A stretch of DNA of 22,317 nt from an uncultured Eubacteriales bacterium. Its GTDB lineage: Bacteria; Bacillota; Clostridia; Lachnospirales; Anaerotignaceae. Below the pieces are notes generated by a model. The model saw only the letters and a program-made list of their open reading frames with translations, was not told the DNA's origin and made no database searches. Shown piece by piece: positions 1 through 7,980 of the stretch. The translations under genes were made by a program, and so were the position numbers. Location: contig CABPCX010000001.1 in assembly GCA_902406135.1 (NCBI GenBank), positions 1 through 22,317 of the forward strand, given 5' to 3'. Every line of letters begins with the position of its first letter. Position 1 is the first letter of the stretch.

Positions 1-237
1 TCCCTTTTCAGTGATTATATAACTACGCCGTCTTCCTTCAGACTTTGTTTCTGTTATCATACCTTCTTCATAAAATTGTTCCAGCAGGTCATATAAAGTT
101 CCGGAGCCGATGCTGACACGTCCGTCGGTAAGGTTTCTGACCATTTCCAAAATATCGACTCCACGGCATTCCTTATTTAAACAAAGCAGTATATAAAACA
201 TCTGCTCAGTTAGGGTTTTAAATCGTTCCCTGGGCAT
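1..237 (-). CDS. PadR-family transcriptional regulator, N-terminal part (runs off left edge)
   Basis: Reading the minus strand from the ATG at 237 gives 79 open codons that continue past the window edge. The protein starts MPRERFKTLTEQMFYILL and contains the PadR winged-helix signature: hydrophobic first helix (MFYILLCL), then VDILEMVRNLTDGRV, the recognition segment SIGSGTLYDLLEQF, and the wing region with GMITETK and RRRSYIITEKG. PadR proteins are dimeric DNA-binding repressors, often of transporter or stress genes beside them. The C-terminal dimerisation helix is outside the window, and so is any target gene further left. The start is supported by an AGAGGTG ribosome binding site 6-7 bases upstream. 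Two palindromes at its promoter suggest autorepression (inference). The family call is firm; ligand and target are unknown. Confidence 0.85.
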   Translation of the reverse strand, partial: MPRERFKTLTEQMFYILLCLNKECRGVDILEMVRNLTDGRVSIGSGTLYDLLEQFYEEGMITETKSEGRRRSYIITEKG

Positions 238-252
238 ATCAACACCTCTTTT

Positions 253-265
253 CTCGATTATCGAG
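253..265. promoter_or_regulatory. Second PadR-type operator, perfect 13-bp palindrome
   Basis: CTCGATTATCGAG is a perfect inverted repeat around a central T. It lies between the -10 box and the ribosome binding site of the PadR gene, 32 bp (about three helical turns) from the matching palindrome at 285-297. Two copies of the same sequence around one promoter are the usual layout of an autoregulated repressor. A weaker relative, AACGATAATTGAG, is at 324-336. Confidence 0.6.
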
Positions 266-277
266 TTTTATATTTTA

Positions 278-305
278 ATTATAACTCGAATATCGAGAAA
301 GTCAA
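278..305 (-). promoter_or_regulatory. Promoter of the PadR gene with operator in the spacer
   Basis: On the minus strand there is TTGACT (305-300), a 16-base spacer and TATAAT (283-278), a near-consensus sigma-A promoter facing the PadR gene. The spacer holds the palindrome CTCGATATTCGAG (297-285, one mismatch in the arms). A bound dimer there would cover the space between -35 and -10. The boxes are seen directly; repression is inferred. Confidence 0.7.
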
Positions 306-423
306 TGAATAGTGAAATTTATTTAACGATAATTGAGAAACATAAAAGCTGAAACAGAGCAACAATGCGTACAGCAGTATTCAAGCAGAGATGAAGTTAT
401 TATATATTTAAGTTTCCAGACAT

Positions 424-455
424 AAAAAAGGTACCCGGTCTATTGGCCGGATACC
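424..455 (-). terminator. Rho-independent terminator of the membrane protein gene
   Basis: In the minus-strand RNA, GGUAUCCGG (455-447) pairs with CCGGGUACC (438-430) over an 8-base loop. The hairpin is followed by six U (429-424). The one non-Watson-Crick position is a G-U pair in minus-strand RNA but a C-A mismatch on the plus strand, which supports the minus orientation. It lies about 50 bases after the stop codon of the gene at 505-1197. Confidence 0.8.
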
Positions 456-504
456 ATATATTTTTAACTGCATATATTTTGTTGTGAAAATTTTTGGCTA
501 AATT

Positions 505-1197
505 TTAGTCTGTGCATTCATTTACAGCTAAAACAGATTTTCCCCATATAAAATTATCAAGTTTTCTGCCAAAGAGCTTATCGGCTAATTTAACTGACCT
601 TCCGACAAGTATGGCATGGATTATTGTGCCTTCTCTGATTCCGTAAAGGGTTCCGAAGTATGCAAAGGAAAGTATAACGGATATTGTAACGATTGTTATA
701 TCACAGACATTTTTTGCAGTAGGAAATGGAATTTTAAATCTCTGCGCAACTGCCTGAGCAAGTCCCTCGGCCGGAAGAGCCATTACCTTTGGAGCCAGAT
801 AAACCTTTACGGCAGCACCAAGAAGGACGGCACTTACAAGAGTATATATTATCTGAAGCAGATATGTATCACAGGGAGGAAGTACCCTGTTTACCAGTGC
901 AACCGCTGAATTAACAAAAAATCCGTAAATTATTGAGAGCAGTACCTGTATGAAATTTATAACTTTGAAATCCTTTCCGAGGAGTATCCACTGTATAAAA
1001 ACAAATGATGCAAAAACTATGGCGGTCACAAGACCAAGATTTGCGTCAAGAATTAGGCTGATTTCATTGGGAAGGGAAGAATTTGGCGAAATTCCCAGGG
1101 GTGTCATTTTGGAAATAGCTATGGCAACCGCTGTGAAATATACACCTATCAAGTAAACGACTAATCTCTTAATAAACTGCAGATTTATGTTTTTCAT
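505..1197 (-). CDS. YczE/YitT-like (DUF6198-type) integral membrane protein
   Basis: This 230-residue, strongly hydrophobic protein has about five predicted membrane segments, near residues 10-30, 55-75, 80-100, 112-132 and 165-185. The family-like motif MTPLGISPNSSLPNEIS follows the first segment. A second conserved stretch, ALPAEGLAQAVAQRF, is followed by a C-terminal REGTIIHAILVGR, all typical of the YczE/YyaS/YitT-like DUF6198 group. The function of that group is not established; transport of a small molecule is often guessed but nothing here proves it. The start at 1197 has an AAGGAG site 7-8 bases upstream. The gene has its own promoter and terminator, so it is probably monocistronic. 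It is divergent from the rRNA methyltransferase gene. Confidence 0.75.
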   Translation of the reverse strand: MKNINLQFIKRLVVYLIGVYFTAVAIAISKMTPLGISPNSSLPNEISLILDANLGLVTAIVFASFVFIQWILLGKDFKVINFIQVLLSIIYGFFVNSAVALVNRVLPPCDTYLLQIIYTLVSAVLLGAAVKVYLAPKVMALPAEGLAQAVAQRFKIPFPTAKNVCDITIVTISVILSFAYFGTLYGIREGTIIHAILVGRSVKLADKLFGRKLDNFIWGKSVLAVNECTD

Positions 1198-1231
1198 TTA
1201 TCATACTCCTTTTTTGAGAATTATGTTCTAT

Positions 1232-1260
1232 ATTATACAACAAGATTTTATGTCAAACAA
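1232..1260 (-). promoter_or_regulatory. Promoter of the DUF6198-type gene
   Basis: On the minus strand there is TTGTTT (1260-1255), a 17-base spacer and a perfect TATAAT (1237-1232), 35 bases before the start codon. An overlapping TTGACA (1256-1251) is only 13 bases from the -10, so it is less likely to be the -35. Confidence 0.6.
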
Positions 1261-1269
1261 GCTTTTTTG

Positions 1270-1298
1270 TTGTTGGTTTTTAAGTATTGTGGTAAAAT
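1270..1298 (+). promoter_or_regulatory. Promoter of the rlmI-like gene, extended -10
   Basis: TTGTTG (1270-1275), a 17-base spacer and TAAAAT (1293-1298), with TG at 1290-1291 forming an extended -10. It lies just upstream of the methyltransferase gene and back-to-back with the divergent promoter at 1232-1260. Confidence 0.5.
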
Positions 1299-1331
1299 TA
1301 ATCAATAAATATGAAAAAAAGGAAGAAGAAA

Positions 1332-2558
1332 ATGAAAACAGAAAGAAAATATACATCGGTAACAGTTACAGATAAGGCGGTAAGAGCGTTAAAAGGTGGA
1401 CATCCATGGGTATTTGCTGACGAGATACTGGCAATAGAAGGCGGATATGAAAACGGAGATATAGTAGATGTTTTGTCTACTAAAAACAGATATATGGGCT
1501 CAGGCTTTATAAATGATAACTCTAAGATAAGAGTAAGGGTTATATCCGATAATGCCAACGACAGATTTGACGAAGCCTTTTGGGAAAGAAGGGTAAAATA
1601 CGCCCTTGAATACAGAAAAACCGTTATGGGCAAAGATTTTGACTGCTGCAGGCTTATATTCGGAGAAGCTGACAAATTCCCCGGACTTACAGTAGACAGA
1701 TTTGGCAGTGTCCTTGTTACGCAGTGTCTCAGCCTGGGTATTGACAATATAAAGGATATGCTTTTCCCCATAATTGTAAGAACCCTCAGAAATATGGGAG
1801 AAACAATAGAAGTTTTATATGAAAGAAATGACGTAAAGATACGTGAAAAAGAAGGTATGGAAGAGTACAAGGCATTTTATGAAGGTGAAGGACTTCTGAC
1901 GGATACCGACGGAAAGACCATAATAGAGGAAAACGGCATTAAATATAATGTAGACTATATAAACGGACAGAAGACAGGATTTTTCCTTGACCAGAAATAT
2001 AACAGACTGGCAGCAGCTAAAATAGCTCCGGGCAAAAAAGTCCTTGACTGTTTTACCCATACGGGTGCCTTTGCCCTTAACTGTGCGGCTGCCGGAGCAG
2101 AAATGGTTACGGCTGTAGACGTATCCAAGGATGCCGTTGAGATGACAAGAAAAAATGCGGAACTTAACGGATTCAAAAATATGGATTTCGTATGTGCGGA
2201 TGTATTTGAACTTCTTACGGAGATAGCTGAGAGTGGCAAAAAGCCCTATGACTATATAATACTTGACCCTCCCGCATTTACAAAAAGCTCCGCTACGGTT
2301 AAAAACGCCGAAAGAGGATATAAAGAAATAAATATGAAGGCCATGAAGATACTTCCAAGGGGAGGATATCTTTCAACCTGTTCATGCTCTCATTTTATGA
2401 AAGACGAACTTTTCAGAAAGATGCTCCGCTCAGCGGCAGCAGATGCTGGAGTTGAGCTGAGACAGATAGAGGCCAGACAGCAGTCTCCCGACCATCCCAT
2501 ACTTTGGAATGTTCCCGAAACAGACTATTTGAAATTTTACATCTTCCAGATTGTATAA
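1332..2558 (+). CDS. rlmI: RlmI-type 23S rRNA (cytosine-C5) methyltransferase
   Basis: This 408-residue SAM-dependent RNA methyltransferase is close in size to E. coli RlmI (396), which makes m5C1962 in 23S rRNA. An N-terminal PUA domain (about 1-75, with the ALKGGHPWVFADEI motif) binds RNA. A Rossmann methyltransferase domain follows: the family hallmark GFFLDQKYNR near 216-225, SAM motif I VLDCFTHTGAFALNCAAAG, motif IV DPP (312-314) and a TCSCSH segment with Cys350 and Cys352, one expected to attack C6 of the base. The ATG at 1332 is preferred over the in-frame ATG at 1311. The upstream one lacks a ribosome binding site and adds only MKKRKKK, whereas GGAAG lies 6 bases before 1332. It stands alone between two divergent or independent promoters. 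The exact rRNA position is inferred from the family. Confidence 0.85.
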   Translation: MKTERKYTSVTVTDKAVRALKGGHPWVFADEILAIEGGYENGDIVDVLSTKNRYMGSGFINDNSKIRVRVISDNANDRFDEAFWERRVKYALEYRKTVMGKDFDCCRLIFGEADKFPGLTVDRFGSVLVTQCLSLGIDNIKDMLFPIIVRTLRNMGETIEVLYERNDVKIREKEGMEEYKAFYEGEGLLTDTDGKTIIEENGIKYNVDYINGQKTGFFLDQKYNRLAAAKIAPGKKVLDCFTHTGAFALNCAAAGAEMVTAVDVSKDAVEMTRKNAELNGFKNMDFVCADVFELLTEIAESGKKPYDYIILDPPAFTKSSATVKNAERGYKEINMKAMKILPRGGYLSTCSCSHFMKDELFRKMLRSAAADAGVELRQIEARQQSPDHPILWNVPETDYLKFYIFQIV

Positions 2559-2665
2559 GTTTTGGAATAGATATCTTTATAAAAGTAATATATGCTTAAA
2601 ATTATTTTTGTTGGTTTTTGATATATTTTGTCTAAACTAATTATTTAATTTGTTTAATGGGCATA

Positions 2666-2694
2666 TTGGCTTAAATTGCGTTGAATGTTAAAAT
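2666..2694 (+). promoter_or_regulatory. Promoter of the purine operon
   Basis: TTGGCT (2666-2671), a 17-base spacer and TAAAAT (2689-2694) with an upstream TG (2686-2687) make a good sigma-A extended -10 promoter. Transcription would begin near 2701, immediately before the riboswitch aptamer at 2711. The spacing fits a dedicated riboswitch leader. Confidence 0.65.
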
Positions 2695-2707
2695 ATAAAG
2701 GTAAAAA

Positions 2708-2790
2708 GAGTCCTCCGTAACTGACGGAATTATGGGGTTTACCATAGGGGAGCGGAGGAAATAAGGTTTTTGTCGACCGTCTGGGCAGTT
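2708..2790 (+). promoter_or_regulatory. ZTP (pfl) riboswitch aptamer upstream of purE
   Basis: The leader matches the ZTP/pfl motif. P1 is TCCTCCG (2711-2717) with CGGAGGA (2753-2759). The 5' internal loop reads TAACTGACGG and P2 is TATGG (2731-2735) with CCATA (2742-2746). The conserved GGGGAGC is at 2747-2753, and after a short linker comes CCGTCTGGGCAG (2777-2788). The pseudoknot GACGG (2723-2727) with CCGTC (2777-2781) is a covaried form of the usual GGCGG/CCGCC, which is strong evidence. ZTP riboswitches bind ZMP/ZTP (phosphorylated AICAR) and turn on purine or folate genes when 10-formyl-THF is low. Here the controlled operon encodes both formyl-THF-dependent purine enzymes. Confidence 0.92.
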
Positions 2791-2826
2791 TTTATCAACA
2801 CACAAGGGATAGGACTGTCCTTTTTT
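2783..2826 (+). terminator. Riboswitch-controlled intrinsic terminator (attenuator)
   Basis: GGGCAG (2783-2788), part of the conserved 3' aptamer sequence, can pair with CTGTCC (2815-2820) using one G-U pair, and is followed by six T (2821-2826). Forming this stem would break the ligand-binding 3' element, so ligand binding should favour read-through. A competing hairpin (CACACAA 2799-2805 with TTGTGTG 2829-2835, and GGGA 2806-2809 with TCCT/TTT) would bury the U tract and could be the antiterminator. The pairing is seen; the switching is inferred. Confidence 0.7.
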
Positions 2827-2884
2827 ATTTGTGTGATTCGCAAATAACTTTCCATTTTACAATTTATTTCCGGAGGTATTTTTT

Positions 2885-3382
2885 ATGAAAAAGGTAGCTA
2901 TTATTATGGGCAGTGACAGTGATCTTCCTGTAGTATCAAAAGCATTTGACAAGCTTGACGAATACGGCGTGCCCTATGAAGTGCACGTTTATTCAGCGCA
3001 CAGAACACCTGAGGAAGCAAAGGCATTTTCAGAAAACGCAGCTGATAACGGTTTTGGCGTTATAATCGCGGCAGCCGGTATGGCGGCACACCTTGCGGGA
3101 GCAATCGCAGCAAACACAACGCTCCCTGTTATTGGAATACCCGTAAAAAATGATACATTAAGCGGCATGGACGCTCTTCTTTCAACAGTTCAGATGCCAA
3201 CAGGCATACCTGTAGCTACTGTTGCCATAAACGGAGCAGCCAATGCCGCTTTACTTTCTGTTCAGATCCTTGCCTTAACGGAAAAAGATCTTGCCGATAA
3301 GCTTAAAGCTGACAGAGTGGCAAACAGAGAAAAAATACTTGCAAAAAATGCAGATGTAACAGCAAAGTACAGTAAAAACTAA
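2885..3382 (+). CDS. purE: 5-(carboxyamino)imidazole ribonucleotide mutase (PurE)
   Basis: This 165-residue protein of class I PurE type interconverts N5-CAIR and CAIR, or carboxylates AIR in some lineages, in de novo purine synthesis. It shows the nucleotide-binding start [10 protein letters not shown], the SAHRTPEEA motif with the catalytic His, the loop [20 protein letters not shown], and [20 protein letters not shown]. The common GAGGAAHLPG of E. coli PurE is replaced by [11 protein letters not shown], a variant seen in other clostridia. No purK is in the window, so whether N5-CAIR is really its substrate cannot be judged. It is the first operon gene, with GGAGGT eight bases before the start and the ZTP riboswitch directly upstream. 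Confidence 0.95.
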   Translation: MKKVAIIMGSDSDLPVVSKAFDKLDEYGVPYEVHVYSAHRTPEEAKAFSENAADNGFGVIIAAAGMAAHLAGAIAANTTLPVIGIPVKNDTLSGMDALLSTVQMPTGIPVATVAINGAANAALLSVQILALTEKDLADKLKADRVANREKILAKNADVTAKYSKN

Positions 3383-3413
3383 TTTTTAAAAAGAATAAAA
3401 GGAGAAAATAAAA

Positions 3414-4124
3414 ATGGAAAAAAAGGAACAGTTATACGAAGGCAAGGCAAAGAAAGTTTACGCTACAGAAAATCCTGAATTATATATCGTGTCATATAAA
3501 GATGACGCAACAGCTTTTAACGGCGAGAAGAAGGGCACTATCGTCGGAAAAGGTTCAATCAACAACAGAATGACAAATATGCTTATGCAGGTTCTTGAGA
3601 AAAAAGGCGTTCCTACACACTTTGTAGAAGAGCTTAACGACAGAGAAACTGTAGTTAAAAAAGTAAGCATCGTACCCCTTGAAGTAATAATCAGAAATAT
3701 TTCAGCAGGTTCATTTGCAAAACGTTTCGGCGTTGAAGAAGGTATCGTTTTTGATGAGCCTACTATCGAATTTTCATATAAAAATGATGAACTCGGCGAC
3801 CCTCTTATGAATGCTTATCATGCAATCGCTCTTAAGCTTGCCACAAGAGAAGAAATCGAAACAATAAAGAAAATGGCATTTACAGTTAATGATACTCTTA
3901 AAGCATATTTCTTAGGCCTTAACATCAAGCTTGTTGACTTTAAGATTGAGTTTGGCAGACTTTCAGACGGAACTATCGTTCTTGCTGACGAAATTTCACC
4001 TGACACCTGCAGACTTTGGGATAAAGACACTAACGAAAAGCTTGATAAGGACCGTTTCAGAAGAGACCTTGGCGGTACAGAGGAGGCGTATCAGGAAGTT
4101 ATGCGCCGTTTAATGGGGGAGTAA
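3414..4124 (+). CDS. purC: SAICAR synthetase (PurC)
   Basis: Phosphoribosylaminoimidazole-succinocarboxamide synthase, 236 residues, the usual bacterial length. It couples CAIR with aspartate using ATP. Recognisable parts are [12 protein letters not shown] at the N terminus (ATP site), [20 protein letters not shown], the central [35 protein letters not shown], and the C-terminal [15 protein letters not shown]. The gene follows purE after 31 bases, with AAAAGGAG nine bases before the ATG. No truncation or missing motif is visible. Confidence 0.96.
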   Translation: MEKKEQLYEGKAKKVYATENPELYIVSYKDDATAFNGEKKGTIVGKGSINNRMTNMLMQVLEKKGVPTHFVEELNDRETVVKKVSIVPLEVIIRNISAGSFAKRFGVEEGIVFDEPTIEFSYKNDELGDPLMNAYHAIALKLATREEIETIKKMAFTVNDTLKAYFLGLNIKLVDFKIEFGRLSDGTIVLADEISPDTCRLWDKDTNEKLDKDRFRRDLGGTEEAYQEVMRRLMGE

Positions 4125-4128
4125 TTTT

Positions 4129-5586
4129 ATGAGTTCATTAAGAGAAGAATGCGGAGTTTTCGGCGTATTTGCCAATGAGACCTGCGACCTTGCGCCTATG
4201 GCGTATTACGGACTTTTCGCCCTTCAGCACAGAGGGCAGGAAAGCTGCGGTATAGTAATAAATGACGACGGACTTTTCAGTTCACATAAAGACGTGGGTC
4301 TTGTAAACGATGTATTTACAAAACCTGTTATCGAAAAGCTCGGACAGGGAAATATGGCTGTAGGCCACGTAAGATACGGTACAACGGGAAGCAATGACAG
4401 AGCCAATGCTCAGCCCATAGTTGTAAACCATATCAAAGGCAGAATGGCCCTTGCCCATAACGGAAATCTTGTAAATTCAATGGAGCTCAGAGAAGAACTT
4501 GAAATGAACGGCTCCATATTCCATACTACCAGCGACACTGAGGTCATCTCATACATAATCATAAGAGAGAGAATTAACTGTTCTTCCATCGAAGAAGCGG
4601 TAAACAGAGCTATGTATAAGATAAAGGGTGCATATTCACTTGTTATTATGTCACCTTCAAAGCTTATTGCCGCAAGGGACGAAAGAGGATTCAGACCCCT
4701 CTGCTACGGTATAACAGATGACGGAAAATATGTGGTTGCCAGCGAAAGCTGCGCCCTTGATGCCGTAGGTGCTACTCTTATAAGAGACCTTAAGCCCGGT
4801 GAAATAGTTGTATTTGATAAAGACGGAGTGCGTACAATTGAGGACCACTGCGGAAAGGCAGACCCTTCAATGTGTGTATTCGAATATATATATTTTGCGC
4901 GTCCTGACTCGGTTATCGACGGACATTCCGTACATAATGCAAGACTCAGAGCAGGTACATTCCTTGCCCTTGAGCATCCCGTACAGGCTGATATAGTAAT
5001 CGGCGTACCCGATTCAGGAATAGATGCTGCCATAGGATATTCAAGACAGTCGGGAATACCCTACGGTATCGGATTTATAAAGAATAAATATATCGGCAGA
5101 ACATTCATAGCTGCCGGACAGAAATCAAGAGAAGATAAGGTAAAAATTAAACTCAATCCCGTATCCGAAACGGTAAAGGGAAAAAGAGTAGTCCTTATTG
5201 ACGACTCCATCGTAAGGGGAACAACAAGCAAAAGAATAGTTCAGCTTTTGAGAAACGCGGGAGCAAAAGAAGTACATATGAGAGTTTCAGCTCCTCCTTT
5301 CACAAATCCCTGCTACTATGGAACAGATATAGATTCAAGAGAAAATCTTATAGCTAATCATCACACAGTTGAAGAAATAGCTGAAATAATCGGTGTAGAC
5401 AGTCTTGGATATCTTAATACGGAATATGTAAGCCTCCTTGCGGGCGGAAGCCACTGCGGCGGATTCTGTGCAGCATGCTTTGACGGAAAATATCCTACGG
5501 AAGTACCCAAGACAGCATCTAAGAGCAGATTTGAACAGAAGATAACAGACGGAAAGAAGGCGAGAGAAAATGAAGAGCATGAGTGA
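4129..5586 (+). CDS. purF: Amidophosphoribosyltransferase (PurF), Fe-S type
   Basis: This 485-residue enzyme makes phosphoribosylamine from PRPP and glutamine, the first committed step. Cys8 (EECGVFG) should become the N-terminal nucleophile after removal of a seven-residue propeptide. The class II glutaminase domain (8 to about 240) has GHVRYGTTG and HNGNLVN. The phosphoribosyltransferase domain has the PRPP loop [15 protein letters not shown] (354-368). Cys249, Cys395, Cys447 and Cys450 sit where B. subtilis PurF binds its [4Fe-4S] cluster, so this is the oxygen-labile Bacillus-type enzyme rather than the cluster-free E. coli type. The gene starts four bases after purC; its GGGGGAG site abuts the purC stop, so translation is probably coupled. 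Its 3' end overlaps purM by 17 bases. Confidence 0.96.
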   Translation: MSSLREECGVFGVFANETCDLAPMAYYGLFALQHRGQESCGIVINDDGLFSSHKDVGLVNDVFTKPVIEKLGQGNMAVGHVRYGTTGSNDRANAQPIVVNHIKGRMALAHNGNLVNSMELREELEMNGSIFHTTSDTEVISYIIIRERINCSSIEEAVNRAMYKIKGAYSLVIMSPSKLIAARDERGFRPLCYGITDDGKYVVASESCALDAVGATLIRDLKPGEIVVFDKDGVRTIEDHCGKADPSMCVFEYIYFARPDSVIDGHSVHNARLRAGTFLALEHPVQADIVIGVPDSGIDAAIGYSRQSGIPYGIGFIKNKYIGRTFIAAGQKSREDKVKIKLNPVSETVKGKRVVLIDDSIVRGTTSKRIVQLLRNAGAKEVHMRVSAPPFTNPCYYGTDIDSRENLIANHHTVEEIAEIIGVDSLGYLNTEYVSLLAGGSHCGGFCAACFDGKYPTEVPKTASKSRFEQKITDGKKARENEEHE

Positions 5587-6607
5587 GAGCTACAAAGCAG
5601 CAGGCGTTGATATAACTGCCGGATACAAGGCTGTGGAGCTTATGAAACAGCATATCGCAAGAACTATTACAGCAGGTGCGGCTTCTGATATCGGAGGATT
5701 CGGAGGACTTTTTGAACTGGATATTACAGGTATGGAAAGACCCGTTCTTGTAAGCGGTACAGACGGTGTAGGAACAAAGCTCAAGCTTGCCTTTATTATG
5801 GACAAGCACGATACAATCGGTATTGACTGCGTGGCAATGTGTGTAAACGACATTATCTGCTGCGGAGCTAAGCCTTTATTTTTCCTCGACTATATTGCCT
5901 GCGGCAAAAATGTGCCCGAAAAGATAGCCGAAATAGTAAAGGGCGTTGCTGAAGGCTGTGTTCAGTCAGGAGCTGCTCTTATAGGCGGAGAAACTGCTGA
6001 AATGCCCGGTTTCTACGGCATAGACGAATATGACCTTGCAGGATTTTCCGTTGGTGTAGTTGATAAGAAAAAGGTATTTGACAACAGCACAGTTACTGAG
6101 GGAGACGTTATAATCGGACTTCCTTCAAGCGGTGTTCATTCAAACGGATTTTCACTTGTAAGAAAGGTTTTTGATATCGAAAACAAAGATATTAAGGCTC
6201 CCCTTGAGGAACTTGGCGGCAAGTCCCTTGGCGAAGTCCTTCTTACACCTACTAAGATATATGTTAAGCCTGTGCTTGCTCTTTCAGAGCAGGTTACAAT
6301 AAAGGCTGTATCTCATATAACAGGCGGCGGATTCTACGAGAATATTCCCAGAAGCATACCTAAGGGATACAGTGCTAAGATAGATAAGTCAGCCCTTAAG
6401 GTGCTTCCTATATTTGACCTTATTGCTAAGGAAGGAAATATTCCTGAAAGAGATATGTTCAATACATTCAATATGGGTGTAGGAATGAGCATAATCGTAA
6501 ACAGCGCCGATAAGGACAAAGCTCTTGAAATACTCAGAGCAAACGGTGAAGACGCTTATGTTATCGGAGAAGTTGTAAAGAGCGACGAAGGTGTCATAAT
6601 CGCTTAA
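5570..6607 (+). CDS. purM: AIR synthetase (PurM)
   Basis: Phosphoribosylformylglycinamidine cyclo-ligase, 345 residues (typical length), closes the imidazole ring of FGAM using ATP to give AIR. Motifs in order: [73 protein letters not shown] and [13 protein letters not shown], all typical of the PurM/ATP-binding fold. The ATG at 5570 is chosen because GAAGG lies nine bases upstream inside purF. A second in-frame ATG at 5579 (MSESYKAAG) is possible and would remove only three residues. The 17-base overlap with purF indicates translational coupling. Confidence 0.95.
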   Translation: MKSMSESYKAAGVDITAGYKAVELMKQHIARTITAGAASDIGGFGGLFELDITGMERPVLVSGTDGVGTKLKLAFIMDKHDTIGIDCVAMCVNDIICCGAKPLFFLDYIACGKNVPEKIAEIVKGVAEGCVQSGAALIGGETAEMPGFYGIDEYDLAGFSVGVVDKKKVFDNSTVTEGDVIIGLPSSGVHSNGFSLVRKVFDIENKDIKAPLEELGGKSLGEVLLTPTKIYVKPVLALSEQVTIKAVSHITGGGFYENIPRSIPKGYSAKIDKSALKVLPIFDLIAKEGNIPERDMFNTFNMGVGMSIIVNSADKDKALEILRANGEDAYVIGEVVKSDEGVIIA

Positions 6608-6619
6608 CGGAGGCCTAAA

Positions 6620-7246
6620 ATGGATAATAAAACGAAAATAGCTGTTTTTGTCTCCGGAGGAGGTACAAATCTTCAGGCGCTTATAGATGCCGAAAAATCC
6701 GGAATAATCAAAAGCGGCAGAATTGAGATAGTCATATCTGATAAGGCCGATGCCTATGCCCTTGAAAGAGCAAAAAACAACGGAATAAAAACCGCTGTCG
6801 TAATAAAGGAAAAGGGCAGACAGAAAGAATTTGAGGACGAATTATCCAAAATTCTTAAGGATAACGGCATACAAATGATAATCCTTGCGGGATTTATGTG
6901 TATACTGAGTGCGGACTTCACATCACAGTGGCCTGAAAGGATAATCAATATCCATCCGTCTCTTATACCTTCATTCTGCGGAAAAGGCTGTTATGGACTG
7001 CACGTCCACGAGAAGGCTTTGGAGTATGGCGTAAAGGTCACAGGCGCTACGGTGCATTTTGTCAATGAGATACCCGACGGCGGAAAAATCATAAGCCAGA
7101 AGGCTGTATATATTGAAGACGGCGATACGCCCGAAATACTGCAGAAAAGAGTAATGGAACAGGCTGAATGGATACTTCTTCCTGCTGCCGCCGAAAAGGT
7201 AGCCGGGGAGATAGCTGAAAAAGGAGAAAGCTATGGACATTTATAA
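6620..7246 (+). CDS. purN: GAR transformylase, formyl-THF dependent (PurN)
   Basis: Phosphoribosylglycinamide formyltransferase, 208 residues, moves the formyl group from 10-formyl-THF to GAR. It begins with the phosphate loop VSGGGTNLQALID (11-23). Catalytic residues are visible: Asn110 and His112 in INIHPSLIPSF and Asp153 in PDGGKII, matching Asn106, His108 and Asp144 of E. coli. The segment CGKGCYGLHVHEKAL is the longer loop form common in clostridia. The gene lies 12 bases after purM with GGAGG directly after the purM stop, and overlaps the next gene by 14 bases. As a formyl-folate user it is a sensible target of the upstream ZTP riboswitch. Confidence 0.95.
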   Translation: MDNKTKIAVFVSGGGTNLQALIDAEKSGIIKSGRIEIVISDKADAYALERAKNNGIKTAVVIKEKGRQKEFEDELSKILKDNGIQMIILAGFMCILSADFTSQWPERIINIHPSLIPSFCGKGCYGLHVHEKALEYGVKVTGATVHFVNEIPDGGKIISQKAVYIEDGDTPEILQKRVMEQAEWILLPAAAEKVAGEIAEKGESYGHL

Positions 7247-7955
7247 AATTAATAATATAGGTGAACTCATAAAAGACAATGAATATGTGGGCAGAGGCAT
7301 CGTTATAGGAAAGACTGCCGACGGTAAAAAGGCTGCCACAGCATATTTCATTATGGGCAGAAGCGAAAACAGCAGAAACCGTATATTCAAGGAAGAGGGA
7401 GAGGACATAACAATATATCCCTTTGATGAGTCCAAGGTTGAGGACCCCAGCCTTATAATATACCATCCCATAAGAAAGACAGGAAATAAACTCATTGTTA
7501 CAAACGGTGACCAGACCGATACTATATATGATTTTGTAACAGCAGGAAAATCATTTAAAGAGGCCCTTGAAACAAGACAGTTTGAGCCCGATGCCCCTAA
7601 CTTCACACCAAGAATCAGCGGTATGATTACATTTGATGCCAATGATTTCGTATATTCCATGAGCATACTCAAGTCTATGGACGCTGAAGGAAGCGAGTGC
7701 GCCAGATATACATTTGACTATAAGCCTTTAAAAGGCCTTGGCCACTTTATCCATACATACGAGTGCAACGGAAATCCCATACCCACATTCCAGGGAGAGC
7801 CTGAAAGAGTTGAGATTCCCGACGACATAGATGAGTTTGCTGAAAACTTATGGAATAACCTCAATGAGGACAATAAAATCTCACTTTATGTCAGATATAT
7901 TGATTTGAACGACGGTTCGGTTCAGAGCGTAATGTATAACAAAAACCTTATGTAA
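7233..7955 (+). CDS. purO: PurO-type IMP cyclohydrolase
   Basis: This 240-residue protein resembles the stand-alone IMP cyclohydrolase family (archaeal PurO type, Ntn-hydrolase-like fold), unrelated to the N-terminal domain of PurH. Visible family features are the N-terminal NEYVGRGIVIGKTADGKKAA, the following AYFIMGRSENSRNRIF, and the internal VTNGDQTDTIYDFV. It would close the ring of FAICAR to give IMP, the last step of the pathway. Context strongly supports this. It overlaps purN by 14 bases, has its own AAAGGAG site seven bases before the ATG, and is followed at once by an AICAR transformylase that lacks the cyclohydrolase domain. Specific catalytic residues were not assigned. Confidence 0.85.
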   Translation: MDIYKINNIGELIKDNEYVGRGIVIGKTADGKKAATAYFIMGRSENSRNRIFKEEGEDITIYPFDESKVEDPSLIIYHPIRKTGNKLIVTNGDQTDTIYDFVTAGKSFKEALETRQFEPDAPNFTPRISGMITFDANDFVYSMSILKSMDAEGSECARYTFDYKPLKGLGHFIHTYECNGNPIPTFQGEPERVEIPDDIDEFAENLWNNLNEDNKISLYVRYIDLNDGSVQSVMYNKNLM

Positions 7956-7980
7956 TGTATCACAAAAAAGGAGAACGGAT

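Noticed and set aside
1311..1331. Earlier in-frame ATG for the rRNA methyltransferase (adds MKKRKKK).
   Set aside because: There is no ribosome binding site before 1311, whereas GGAAG lies six bases before 1332. The added residues are a lysine run that merely translates the ribosome binding region.
2559..2665. Search for a terminator or small gene after rlmI.
   Set aside because: The stretch is AT-rich with no GC hairpin followed by T and no open frame with a ribosome binding site. Read-through toward the riboswitch cannot be excluded.
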